Shown here in pieces: positions 23,947 through 32,376 of a stretch of 64,000 nucleotides of DNA. The stretch spans positions 4,026,001-4,090,000 of the forward strand of contig NZ_CP040272.1 of assembly GCF_013393905.1 (NCBI RefSeq). Direction: 5' to 3'. The translations under genes and the position numbers were made by a program. The notes beneath the pieces are model-generated. The model made no database searches. It was not told where the DNA came from and saw only the letters and a list, made by a program, of their open reading frames with translations. The stretch's first letter is position 1; the number at the start of each line of letters is the position of its first letter. Source of the stretch: Nostoc sp. C052. Lineage in GTDB: Bacteria; Cyanobacteriota; Cyanobacteriia; Cyanobacteriales; Nostocaceae.

Positions 23947-25956
23947 ATGCCAACCCAAGTTATTCAAGCTCAACCTTCAACAAATGCTTTTTTCGGTTTT
24001 CTTCAATTTTGGAAAGACGTAAAAGCCGTCGCCCAACCTTACTGGTATCCAAACGAGCCAGGAGACAGAGCATTTTCAGAGGTGATTCGCTCATGGGGAA
24101 TGCTTATTCTCCTGATATTATTAATAATTGCGCTTGTTAGTGCAAATGTTTTTAATAGCTTTATTAATCGCTATTTGGCCGATATCATCATTAAAGAGAA
24201 GGAAATCTCTAAGTTTTATGATGCTTTACTACTTTATGGTTCAGCTCTGGCATTGGGAACTCTCTTAGCAGGGTTCTCTAGACTAGTAAGAAAAAAAATT
24301 GCTATAGATTGGTATCAATGGCTGAATAATAAGATTTTATCAAAATATTTAAATCGTCGAGCTTATTACAAAATCAACTTTAAATCTAGTATTGATAATC
24401 CAGATCAACGTTTATCTCAAGAGATCGAACCCATTGCAAGCAATGCTTTAAGTTTTTCAGCTACTCTCCTAGAAAAAATACTAGAGATGTCAGCTTTTTT
24501 ATTAGTTCTTTGGTCAATCTCTCAGTCTGTTGCACTGATTTTAGTTAGTTATACGATTATAGGAAACTTGATTGCTGTTTACTTGACCCAAGAATTAAAT
24601 AAAATTAATCGAGAAGAACTTGAAGCGAAAGCTGAATACACCTATTGTCTGACTCATTTACGCACTCATGCTGAATCGGTAGCTTTCTTTCGAGGAGAGA
24701 AGCAGGAATCAAATATTATTGCCCGCCGATTTAGTAATTTGATAAAAAACGCTAAACGCAAAATTGATTGGGAGAGGAATAATGAGATTTTTAATCGAGG
24801 TTATCAATCTGTAATTCAAATATTTCCATATATAGTATTTGGGCCTTTACAGATTAGAGGTGAAATGGAATTTGGAGAAATTATCCAAGCATCTGTATGT
24901 TGCTATTTTTTTGCTAATGCTTTGGGTGATTTAATTAATGAGTTTGGGAATTCTGGGAGATTTTCTAGCTATGTTGAACGGTTATCTGAATTTTCAAATG
25001 CTTTAGAAGAAGTAACTAAAGAACCAGAGAATGTCAGTACTATTAAAACAATAGAAGAAAACCATCTTACTTTTGAGAATGTCACCTTACAAACGCCCGA
25101 CTATGAACAGGTGATTGTTGAAGATTTGTCGTTGTCGATTCAGCCAGGTGAAGGTTTATTGATTGTTGGGCCAAGTGGTCGAGGTAAAAGTTCTCTATTG
25201 AGAGCGATCGCTGGTTTGTGGAACGCTGGGACTGGGCGTCTAGTGCGACCTCCTTTAGAAGAAGTCTTGTTTTTACCCCAACGTCCTTACATAATTTTAG
25301 GAACTTTGCGCGAACAGTTACTTTATCCTAATACTAATCGTCAGATGACTGACGTAGAACTCAAAGCAGTATTACAACAAGTCAACTTGCAAAACTTACT
25401 TAGTCGAGTCGATGGCTTTGATACTGAAGTTCCTTGGGAGAATATATTATCGATAGGAGAACAACAACGTTTGGCTTTTGCACGACTGTTAGTAACTCAT
25501 CCTAGCTTTACTATATTAGATGAAGCAACGAGTGCTTTGGATTTGAAAAATGAAGGAAGTTTATATCAACAGTTACAATCAACAAAAACAACATTTATCA
25601 GTGTTGGGCATCGTGAAAGCCTGTTTGATTATCATCAATGGGTTTTGGAATTGTCACAAGATTCTAGTTGGCAACTTGTGACTGTTCAGAACTATCGCAA
25701 TCAAAAAGTAAGTCTTACTAAACCCCCAGCAGATGCTCAAATTAAAATAGATGATTCATCTCAATATAAAGCTCAAAATAAGTCAGAAATAAGCACAAGC
25801 GAAAAGCTTACTCATAAAGAAATGAATGAACTAACGTCCTATTCTCTTAGCACTATTAGAAGCAAAGCAAGCAAAGGAGAGTCTATAACTACTAGGGACG
25901 GCGTTACCTATGGATATGATAAAGATCCCAAAGTATTGAAATGGGCGAGAGTTTAA
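23947..25956 (+). CDS. ABC exporter, fused membrane and ATPase domains (SbmA/ALDP type)
   Basis: 669 residues. The N-terminal half has about six membrane segments of the ABC_membrane_2 (SbmA/BacA, ALDP-like) type, beginning near residue 55. The ATPase half has Walker A GPSGRGKSS (near 408), a variant signature LSIGEQQR and Walker B FTILDEATSALD (near 521). This family sits in several cyanobacterial peptide clusters, including nostopeptolide, where export of the peptide is assumed. An extra tail of about 80 residues after the ATPase ends in a MNELTSYSLSTIRSKASKG stretch that looks like a small helix-turn-helix. It is divergent from ncpA and first in the tailoring gene line. Role as peptide exporter is inferred from location. 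Confidence 0.85.
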   Translation: MPTQVIQAQPSTNAFFGFLQFWKDVKAVAQPYWYPNEPGDRAFSEVIRSWGMLILLILLIIALVSANVFNSFINRYLADIIIKEKEISKFYDALLLYGSALALGTLLAGFSRLVRKKIAIDWYQWLNNKILSKYLNRRAYYKINFKSSIDNPDQRLSQEIEPIASNALSFSATLLEKILEMSAFLLVLWSISQSVALILVSYTIIGNLIAVYLTQELNKINREELEAKAEYTYCLTHLRTHAESVAFFRGEKQESNIIARRFSNLIKNAKRKIDWERNNEIFNRGYQSVIQIFPYIVFGPLQIRGEMEFGEIIQASVCCYFFANALGDLINEFGNSGRFSSYVERLSEFSNALEEVTKEPENVSTIKTIEENHLTFENVTLQTPDYEQVIVEDLSLSIQPGEGLLIVGPSGRGKSSLLRAIAGLWNAGTGRLVRPPLEEVLFLPQRPYIILGTLREQLLYPNTNRQMTDVELKAVLQQVNLQNLLSRVDGFDTEVPWENILSIGEQQRLAFARLLVTHPSFTILDEATSALDLKNEGSLYQQLQSTKTTFISVGHRESLFDYHQWVLELSQDSSWQLVTVQNYRNQKVSLTKPPADAQIKIDDSSQYKAQNKSEISTSEKLTHKEMNELTSYSLSTIRSKASKGESITTRDGVTYGYDKDPKVLKWARV

Positions 25957-26315
25957 TGGCTGCTATCCTTGATAAGTCAAAAAATCAGCTTTTCACCCAA
26001 TACCTTCCAAACATCCTCCAAAGAGTTAGTCAATATCTTAATAACTAAAAAGTAAAAAGATAATCGCCATAAATAAATTGAGGAGAAATGATTAAGGATG
26101 TATTATTTCTCTCTACGAGACGCAATCATGCGAACGCGCTACTTTCCACTGGAAATAAATGTTTTTATTTCCTTCCATCAATAAATTTAGTTGCTCTCAA
26201 ACCATTTTTATTTATGAGTGCCTTTTAAATTTTTACTTTTGCCTTGTTGGGTGAAACCGAAATATATCAATCAGAAAGTAAATAATGTCGCTAATTAGCA
26301 AAAGGTAACTGTATT
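25957..26315 (+). other. Intergenic gap with solo MITE end and hairpin
   Basis: At 25992-26019 the sequence resembles the right end of the 22966-23163 element (TTCACCCAA ... CCAAACATCCTC), so it looks like a worn remnant. At 26151-26172 a 9-bp stem GGAAATAAA/TTTATTTCC could stall or end transcription. AAAGG before the ATG at 26316 is the ribosome binding site of the next gene. Confidence 0.5.
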
Positions 26316-27110
26316 ATGACTACTACTTCTAACCAGATTAAATCGTCGATGTGGGATAACAAACAAGAGTATCCCTTCACTAAAGAATCTTTAAAAATGC
26401 TACTTGAACAGCGAATTCCTCTGATTCGCCTAAAGGAATTTGCCACACCCCAAGAGTGTGAGATGTTATATACTCAATCTCAATTGCTCAATTTTGACGC
26501 TTATCAAGATGTGAGTCCTAAAATTGAAAAAATTGGGATCACAGTGTTTGAATACAATAGTATTGGTAAAGCAGATTATTTTAAAGAAGTAGAAAGAGCT
26601 ACTAAATTAAGAAACTCTATTACAGCAGCCTCCTTCGATCCATTGCAGCGCATAATGGAGAAGTTCCGAGAGTGCGGCGCGAAGGTGCGAATTGCTTCTG
26701 AACCATTTTACGGTAGTTATTATGCAGGATTGATCAGAAAAATAGAGCATGGTACCCAAATTCATATTGATTTTGCTCCTTTGGAGCAATCTGGTTGGGA
26801 AGTTTGTACGATTACTGCTCAACTTTCCTGGACTTTGTACTTAAAATTGTCTGACAACAATCAAGGGAAAACGCGTATTTACGATCGTCGTTGTCAACCA
26901 GAAGATAAGCAATATAAACTCGATTCCTACGGATATAGTGATAGAGTAATTGCGGATGCAGATACGATCGCTTTCCAACCTTATGTCGGAGATGTCTTTC
27001 TTTTCAATACAAGCAACTTTCACTATGTTGAACCCATGAATGGACAGCGTGTGGCTTTCACTTCCATGATTGGCTTACTTCCTAATGGTGAAATTATTTT
27101 TTGGTCTTGA
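26316..27110 (+). CDS. ldoA: Fe(II)/2-oxoglutarate dioxygenase, probable leucine 5-hydroxylase
   Basis: 264 residues with the jelly-roll iron triad: His150-x-Asp152 (HIDF) and distal His236, followed by Arg245 for 2-oxoglutarate. Nostoc punctiforme LdoA, a protein of this family and similar size, hydroxylates free L-leucine at C5. That is the first step needed to supply the dehydrogenase and reductase encoded next (27254 and 28565) for making 4-methylproline. Substrate is therefore inferred from pathway logic; the fold and iron site are seen. AAAGG lies 8 bp before the ATG. An alternative would be a peptide-tailoring hydroxylase, but no hydroxylated residue is known in nostocyclopeptide. Confidence 0.75.
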   Translation: MTTTSNQIKSSMWDNKQEYPFTKESLKMLLEQRIPLIRLKEFATPQECEMLYTQSQLLNFDAYQDVSPKIEKIGITVFEYNSIGKADYFKEVERATKLRNSITAASFDPLQRIMEKFRECGAKVRIASEPFYGSYYAGLIRKIEHGTQIHIDFAPLEQSGWEVCTITAQLSWTLYLKLSDNNQGKTRIYDRRCQPEDKQYKLDSYGYSDRVIADADTIAFQPYVGDVFLFNTSNFHYVEPMNGQRVAFTSMIGLLPNGEIIFWS

Positions 27111-27253
27111 AGCCGAGTAGGAGGCAGGGAGCAGGAAGCAGGGGGAATGGAAAAATCAATAATCCATCACCCTGGCTCATAAAACGCTAATTTCTAATCC
27201 CCCTACCCCTACTCCCTACCCCCTATCCCCTATCCACAGTGAGGTAATGATTC

Positions 27254-28360
27254 ATGCCCAAAGCAGCTGTGATGACTGCACCTAATCAACCAGTTGAAGT
27301 TCAACAATTACCAGACCCGATTTTGGAAAAGGGTGGAATCATTATTGAAACCTTATATAGTGAAGTTTGTGGAACTGATGTACATTTACTACGTGGGCAT
27401 TTAGAGGGAGTACCCTATCCAATCATCCCTGGCCACTTCAGTGTTGGTCGTGTGGTGGAAACAGGTGGTCAGGTTAGCGATGTCAATGGTAAATTAATTC
27501 AGCCTGGAGCGATCGCAACTTTTCTTGATGTTCACGAAACTTGTTACAACTGCTGGTATTGTCTAGTAGCCAAAGCTTCCACTCGCTGTCCACAACGCAA
27601 AGTTTATGGTGTCACCTACTCAGCGAAAGATGGGTTGCTGGGTGGTTGGTCTGAACTAATTTACCTCAAACCAGGGGTAAAAGTTCTCACTTTACCTGAA
27701 GAAGTCTCACCAAGACAATTCATTGCTGGGGGATGTGCTTTACCAACTGCACTACACGCCATTGAGCGAGCGCAGATTCAAATTGGTGATGTTGTCGTAG
27801 TTCAGGGTTGTGGGCCTGTGGGTTTGAGTGCAGCAATTTTAGCCTTGCTATCAGGTGCGGGCAAAGTGATTGTCATTGATAAATATGAGAGTCGATTAGT
27901 AGTTGCCAAATCTTTCGGTGTAGATGAAACCCTGGTAATTGAGGCTAACGATCCACAACAACATATTGAGCGGGTTTTGGAACTAACGCACGGACACGGT
28001 GCTGATGTCACTATTGAAGCCACAGGCATTCCCATTGCTGTCAAAGAGGGTTTGAATATGACGAGAAATGGAGGCCGCTATGTGATTGTCGGGCATTATA
28101 CCAATACGGGTGAAATTCTCATCAATCCACATTTAGAAATTAATCTAAAACATATTGATATTCGGGGAACTTGGGGAATTGATTTCAGCCATTTTTACAG
28201 GATGATTGAATTATTAAAACGTCATAGTAATTCTCAAAAAAATATTGATTGGTCAAACATAATCAGTCGTTCATACACACTACAAGAAATTAATCAAGCG
28301 CTGGCAGATGTTGAGCAAGGCTCTGTATTAAAAGCTGTGATTCAACCTAATCTACCTTGA
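27254..28360 (+). CDS. Zinc-dependent long-chain dehydrogenase, NosE type (4-methylproline)
   Basis: 368-residue medium-chain alcohol dehydrogenase. Visible are the catalytic zinc Cys (VCGTDVH) and His (PGHFSVG), the structural zinc Cys quartet (CYNCWYC, then C eight residues on), and the Rossmann loop QGCGPVGLS. NosE of the nostopeptolide cluster oxidises (5)-hydroxyleucine to the semialdehyde that cyclises to methyl-pyrroline carboxylate. Its position between the dioxygenase and the reductase supports that role. GTGAGG precedes the ATG. The 143-bp gap upstream is full of GGGAGCAGG and CCCCTACCCCTA repeats, so co-transcription with the dioxygenase is possible but not certain. Confidence 0.87.
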   Translation: MPKAAVMTAPNQPVEVQQLPDPILEKGGIIIETLYSEVCGTDVHLLRGHLEGVPYPIIPGHFSVGRVVETGGQVSDVNGKLIQPGAIATFLDVHETCYNCWYCLVAKASTRCPQRKVYGVTYSAKDGLLGGWSELIYLKPGVKVLTLPEEVSPRQFIAGGCALPTALHAIERAQIQIGDVVVVQGCGPVGLSAAILALLSGAGKVIVIDKYESRLVVAKSFGVDETLVIEANDPQQHIERVLELTHGHGADVTIEATGIPIAVKEGLNMTRNGGRYVIVGHYTNTGEILINPHLEINLKHIDIRGTWGIDFSHFYRMIELLKRHSNSQKNIDWSNIISRSYTLQEINQALADVEQGSVLKAVIQPNLP

Positions 28361-28564
28361 TATCAATATATTAAATGACCGAGACGATTTTAGATTTTAG
28401 ATTAAAATCTAGAATCTAAAAAAGTTTCGAGCAAGCGACTTCAGACGCGAGTGAAAATCAAACAATTTCATTATTCAAGCATCGTGGATTCATGCGACGT
28501 GACTCAATCAACAATCGTAAATCCAAAATCTCAAATCGAGTGACTTAGAAAATAGGGAAAAGAT

Positions 28565-29386
28565 ATGCTCGACAATTTACAAATTGCCTTTATCGGCGGT
28601 GGCACGATGGGCGAAATGATAATGGCTAGATTGTTATCGACGAAAATTGTTCAAAAAGCCGAGCTAATTATAGTTAGCGATCCAGTTTCTACGCGATGCC
28701 TTCATTTAGAAAGGGAATATGGAGTACGTACTACAACCTCCAATCTAGAAGCGGTTCTTGGCGCATCTATTATAATATTGGCAGTGAAGCCGCAGGTTTT
28801 AGCCTCTGTTATGGCTATGCTGAAGGATAAAATTTCACCTGATGTTTTAGTAATTAGTATTGTGGGTGGAGTGAGTATTCCATCTCTGTGCCAAGGGTTG
28901 AATCATCCTGCTGTTGTCCGTACAATGCCGAATATTGCAGTACAAGTGGGTCATGGGACTACGGTGTGGAGTGCATCATCAAGTGTGACAGAGATACAGC
29001 GATCGCATACCCAAGTCATTTTACAAGCGTTGGGCAAGGAATTTGCTACCCAAAATGAACATTACCTTGATATGGCTACGGCGTTGAGTAGCGCGGGAAC
29101 TGGATTTATATTTCTGTACATTGAGGGCATGATTGATGCTGGGGTTCAAATGGGTTTAACTCGCGCACAAGCCCAAGAACTAACATTGCACACAATTTCT
29201 GGCAGTGTAGAACTGATGTTTCAGACTGATGAACATCCAGCAGTCTTACGAAATAAGGTAACTAGTCCTGGAGGAGTGACTGCTGCTGGTCTTTACGAGT
29301 TAGAAAAAGGTGGTATGCGAACTCTCATCTCTAATGCAGTACTTGCTGCTTTGAGCCGCACTCAACAATTAGGTAATATCAGTTGA
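28565..29386 (+). CDS. Pyrroline-5-carboxylate reductase homologue, NosF type
   Basis: 273 residues of the ProC family: N-terminal NADPH loop IGGGTMGEM and the C-terminal dimer/active-site motif TSPGGVTAAG. In nostopeptolide biosynthesis NosF reduces 3-methyl-pyrroline-5-carboxylate to 4-methylproline. Here it closes the leucine route started by the two genes before it. It could instead be the housekeeping proC, but location beside a Pro-activating NRPS and a NosE-type gene argues for the specialised copy. AGGGAAAAG lies just before the ATG. Confidence 0.85.
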   Translation: MLDNLQIAFIGGGTMGEMIMARLLSTKIVQKAELIIVSDPVSTRCLHLEREYGVRTTTSNLEAVLGASIIILAVKPQVLASVMAMLKDKISPDVLVISIVGGVSIPSLCQGLNHPAVVRTMPNIAVQVGHGTTVWSASSSVTEIQRSHTQVILQALGKEFATQNEHYLDMATALSSAGTGFIFLYIEGMIDAGVQMGLTRAQAQELTLHTISGSVELMFQTDEHPAVLRNKVTSPGGVTAAGLYELEKGGMRTLISNAVLAALSRTQQLGNIS

Positions 29387-29593
29387 AAAACTATACTCGA
29401 CTGCAAAGATAGTTCTGAGTTGCAAGTATAGACTCGTATTCTAACTAAGTAATGAAGCTCGTATTCTAACTAAGTAATGAAGAAGTACCTCTACCTGAAA
29501 CTGAAACAGATAAAATTATTTTTGAAGTTTCTGGTAAGCAGTATTTAAAATACATTGTATGGAAACGAAAGAGTCAAATAGAGAGATTGATTT

Positions 29594-29764
29594 ATGTCTA
29601 CAGTACTTGCTTATCTTAAAGATACGTATAAATTCACTAAATAATGCTCACATTGAGTATGTTGCCGATGATGAACGGGGTTCTTATTGTGTACTTGATA
29701 GCACTATGTTTTATCCGCAGGGTGGTGGTCAACCCTCAGATATAGGCACTATTGAAGCAAAATG
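29594..29764 (+). pseudogene. Broken alanyl-tRNA editing protein (AlaX) fragment
   Basis: The reading frame opens with MSTVLAYLKDTYKFT and stops at 29642. A second frame continues with HIEYVADDERG and the family hallmark FYPQGGGQPSDIG, then ends at 29762-29764 where a dispersed repeat begins. AlaX hydrolyses mis-charged Ser/Gly-tRNA(Ala) and needs HxxxH and CxxxH zinc motifs, which are absent here. So this is a 5' remnant with a frameshift near 29640 and a 3' truncation. Confidence 0.75.
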
Positions 29765-29963
29765 AGCGTGTAGGCTTCCCCCAAGGGGAGACGGAGACGC
29801 ACTCGCGTTCAGACCTACACTGATTGCAAGACACCTGTGGCAGAGATTTTGGGTGTGAGACCTCAACCCTTACGGACTTCGGTTTCTTCTGTGGGCAGGA
29901 ATCAGAATTCCATAAAAGCCTTCAGCCTCCTGCCTCCTGACTTGAGAGAGTCATTTACTATTT

Positions 29964-30030
29964 GTCCTCCTTGTCCCTATTTCATACAAGGCTGTGAAAC
30001 TTGTTTCATCGGGACTGCTCTCTGCCTTTC
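29964..30030 (+). repeat. Dispersed repeat, arm 1 of an inverted pair
   Basis: Contains CAAGGCTGTGAAACTTGTTT and TCATCGGGACTGC. It matches the reverse complement of 32284-32345 with a few mismatches. Confidence 0.8.
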
Positions 30031-30101
30031 TTGTTAAATCGTTCAGCTTTTTTCTAACTCGATTTAATAAGTTGACGTTAAGTAACAACTAGCCATCAAA
30101 A

Positions 30102-30494
30102 TTATTCCTCAACAATTTTGACTGTTTTCGGAATCTCAACTTCTTGGGCATCAATAACGACTTCTGAGCTAAGTTCATTTTTCAGTTTGAGTTTTAGCTC
30201 TTCTGTAATCGGTAGACCTTTAATTTCTTGAAGGAGAAATTGAACAGATTCGGTTTTGCTACGTTCTTTATAAATAGCCTTAACAATTGCTTCAAGTCCA
30301 GATCCAGCTACAGCATCCCCCACAACTGTTATTAGACCAAGGAGAGCTATACCTCCAAGAATGCCAAATGGCCCTCCTAATGCTGTCAGGGTAGCTGCTA
30401 CTGTGGCAGAGCTACCTCCTGATGTAACTGTTAGAATCACGAGAATTACACCAGGAAGACCCAGACCAGCAAGTTTTTTAACGATTTCGTCCAT
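30102..30494 (-). CDS. Small glycine-rich membrane protein, unrecognised
   Basis: I do not recognise the function. Start chosen at the ATG at 30494, which has GAGG ten bases upstream; an upstream TTG at 30509 is less likely. About 130 residues: a short amphipathic head (MDEIVKKLAGLGLPG), two hydrophobic Gly/Ala/Thr-rich segments (about residues 14-75), then a charged helical tail rich in Lys and Glu. The layout suggests a membrane-anchored small protein. It stands alone on the minus strand and is bracketed by repeats. Confidence 0.6.
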   Translation of the reverse strand: MDEIVKKLAGLGLPGVILVILTVTSGGSSATVAATLTALGGPFGILGGIALLGLITVVGDAVAGSGLEAIVKAIYKERSKTESVQFLLQEIKGLPITEELKLKLKNELSSEVVIDAQEVEIPKTVKIVEE

Positions 30495-30509
30495 TTTAAT
30501 CAACCTCAA

Positions 30510-31010
30510 ATACTTATCTATTAGTTAAACATTAATAAGCGCAGTAATATCTATTTAGCCTAACTAAAAGCTACAATTCATATTTATTTTTTTGTAATTA
30601 TCTGACAAACAGATAATCTCAGTTTTATCAATAAAATGCAATAGTAGTTAAAACAGTTAAGCAGACAGTTAAGACAGTTAAAGATAAAAATATTTAAAAC
30701 AGTTAATGAATGATAATTACTAACTGTACTTTTTGTGTAAATAGCTACAAGATCGCTTAGATAGCGATCCAATGCTCAAATATTGGGGACTTCCAGAGAA
30801 TAAATTACCCAATTTATTCAGATGATATTTTTCTTTCCCCCTGTTCCTCTACCTACACAACGATTGATTATTTTTTAAATGCATCTGAGCTTATTTGGGC
30901 AAAGGTGTTAGCCCAGACAGATAAGCGATGCCTGCGGCGGTAAACTACGCAATTATCCTATAATTGTTAGTTAACCTAATTATTCGTAGAGCATATTAAA
31001 ATTCCTCCTT
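30510..31010. other. Intergenic gap with TTAAGACAG-type array
   Basis: Contains the second TTAAGACAG-type repeat (30647-30707), a GGGGACTTCCAGAGAATAAA unit related to 50783-50800, and the promoter zone of the MFS gene. I see no gene. Confidence 0.5.
30647..30707. repeat. TTAAGACAG-type array, copy 2
   Basis: Diverged relative of 23490-23574 with the same leader (CAATAGTAGTTAAAACAGTTAA). Units are more degenerate. Confidence 0.75.
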
Positions 31011-32282
31011 ATGAAAATTTGGAATGGACAAGTAGGCGATCGCATAAGTAAAACCCTTTACCACCATTTACCCGCCTTTCGTTGGCGTAATTTTCGCCTG
31101 TTTTTTGGGGGACAGTTACTATCAATGTCTGGGACATTTATGACCCAGCAGTTGACTATTCCTTGGCTGGTATACGATTTGACTAAATCGGCTTGGTTAT
31201 TGGGAGTTGCAGGGTTTGTACAATTTTTACCGACATTATTACTGATTCCCTTTTCGGGCGTACTATCCGATCGCTGGAGCCGTCGGGATTTGTTAATGGT
31301 GGTGCAGATATTGGGAATCAGCGTTTCCCTGGCTTTAACGATTCTGACCTTTCAGAATTGGATTACATTTCCCATCCTACTGGTACTGAGTGTTCTCAAT
31401 GGTTTGCTCAAGGGATTAGATATGCCCGTGCGCCATACAATTGTCACCGAAACCGTAGGCGATCGCGCCGATTGGAGTAATGCGATCGCCTTGAATTCAG
31501 TGATGTTAAGTTCCTCGCTGGTATTGGGGCCAGCTATGGGCGGGATTTTGATTGCGACGCTAGGGGTGAAATATTGTTTTCTCTACGATACTCTCAGCTA
31601 TATCCCTGCCATCTTTACCCTGCTAGCGATGCGGCTGAAAGTCAGACCCATGCTGACCCTGACGAACCTTAGCGATACTTTACAGAAATTGCGTGAGGGC
31701 TTTGAATATGTCTCCAAATTCCAGCCCATTAAAGCAATTTTATTAATACTGGCGTTACAAGGTTTAGTCGGAATGTCTCATATCGCGCTCATGCCCATTT
31801 TCGCCGCTAAGATTTTAAATGGGGATGCAACTACAATGGCTCACCTGAGTACCTCAGCGCCGATTGGATCGCTGTTTGCTTGTTTGTATCTGAGTATCAG
31901 GAGAGGGATTGCGGGTTTAGAGCGTTTGATTGTAGTTTCTCAAGTCTTGATTGGGATGAGTCTGATCTCCTTTTCACTATCGCGTCAAGTTTGGCTGTCG
32001 ATCGTCATACTGGTGTTTACAGGTTGCTTTACTATCCTCATGATTACTAGTAGTAATATGATTATCCAAACCCTAGTTGCCGAAGATAAGCGCGGACGGG
32101 TGATGAGTTTTTATGCTTTAGCAATGGTGGGTATGATGCCCTTTGGGAACCTGTTGGCTGGAACTTTGGCGCATAACTTTGGTGCGACTAATGCCTTGAT
32201 TGTCTGTGGCAGTTTAAGTATGTTAGGTGCGCTATGGTTCTCTACACAACTGCCAGCAGTGAGCCGTTGGATCGATCGGTGA
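31011..32282 (+). CDS. MFS permease, EntS/MFS_3-like exporter
   Basis: 423 residues with about twelve hydrophobic segments, an N-terminal FRLFFGGQLLSMSG motif and a loop SDRWSRRD between helices 2 and 3 that is characteristic of major facilitator transporters. It resembles the EntS-like subgroup that exports siderophores and drugs. Substrate is unknown. It could serve the neighbouring peptide cluster, but two repeat blocks and an opposite-strand gene separate them, so I do not assume it. The start ATG lacks a good Shine-Dalgarno. The gene ends in a repeat (32284-32345) shared with 29964-30030. Confidence 0.8.
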   Translation: MKIWNGQVGDRISKTLYHHLPAFRWRNFRLFFGGQLLSMSGTFMTQQLTIPWLVYDLTKSAWLLGVAGFVQFLPTLLLIPFSGVLSDRWSRRDLLMVVQILGISVSLALTILTFQNWITFPILLVLSVLNGLLKGLDMPVRHTIVTETVGDRADWSNAIALNSVMLSSSLVLGPAMGGILIATLGVKYCFLYDTLSYIPAIFTLLAMRLKVRPMLTLTNLSDTLQKLREGFEYVSKFQPIKAILLILALQGLVGMSHIALMPIFAAKILNGDATTMAHLSTSAPIGSLFACLYLSIRRGIAGLERLIVVSQVLIGMSLISFSLSRQVWLSIVILVFTGCFTILMITSSNMIIQTLVAEDKRGRVMSFYALAMVGMMPFGNLLAGTLAHNFGATNALIVCGSLSMLGALWFSTQLPAVSRWIDR

Positions 32283-32283
32283 A

Positions 32284-32345
32284 GAAGGCAGAAGGCAGTC
32301 CTGATGAAACAAGTTTCACAGCCTTGAATGAAAGAATAACTGGGG
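32284..32345 (-). repeat. Dispersed repeat, arm 2 of an inverted pair
   Basis: Inverted relative of 29964-30030 (GATGAAACAAGTTTCACAGC core). The pair brackets the small membrane protein and the MFS gene. Confidence 0.8.
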
Positions 32346-32376
32346 ACTGGGGACAAGTATTTTTACTCATTACTCA

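Larger units (their letters stand above)
29387..30101. other. Gene-poor stretch with dispersed repeats
   Basis: Apart from the broken alaX (29594-29764), this stretch holds a direct repeat of CTCGTATTCTAACTAAGTAATGAAG (29404-29483 area), a GGCTTCCCCCAAGGGGAGACG-like palindrome (29768-29790) and one arm of a long inverted repeat (29964-30030). I see no intact gene. Confidence 0.55.

Noticed and set aside
1..29386. Nostopeptolide cluster instead of nostocyclopeptide
   Set aside because: NosE/NosF-type genes and a similar exporter are shared, but no PKS module is present and the residue order Tyr-Gly-Gln(E)-Ile-Ser-Pro type fits nostocyclopeptide better.
30584..30772. 62-codon minus-strand frame
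   Set aside because: Created by the TTAAGACAG-type repeat read backwards (NCLNCLLNCFN), not protein-like.
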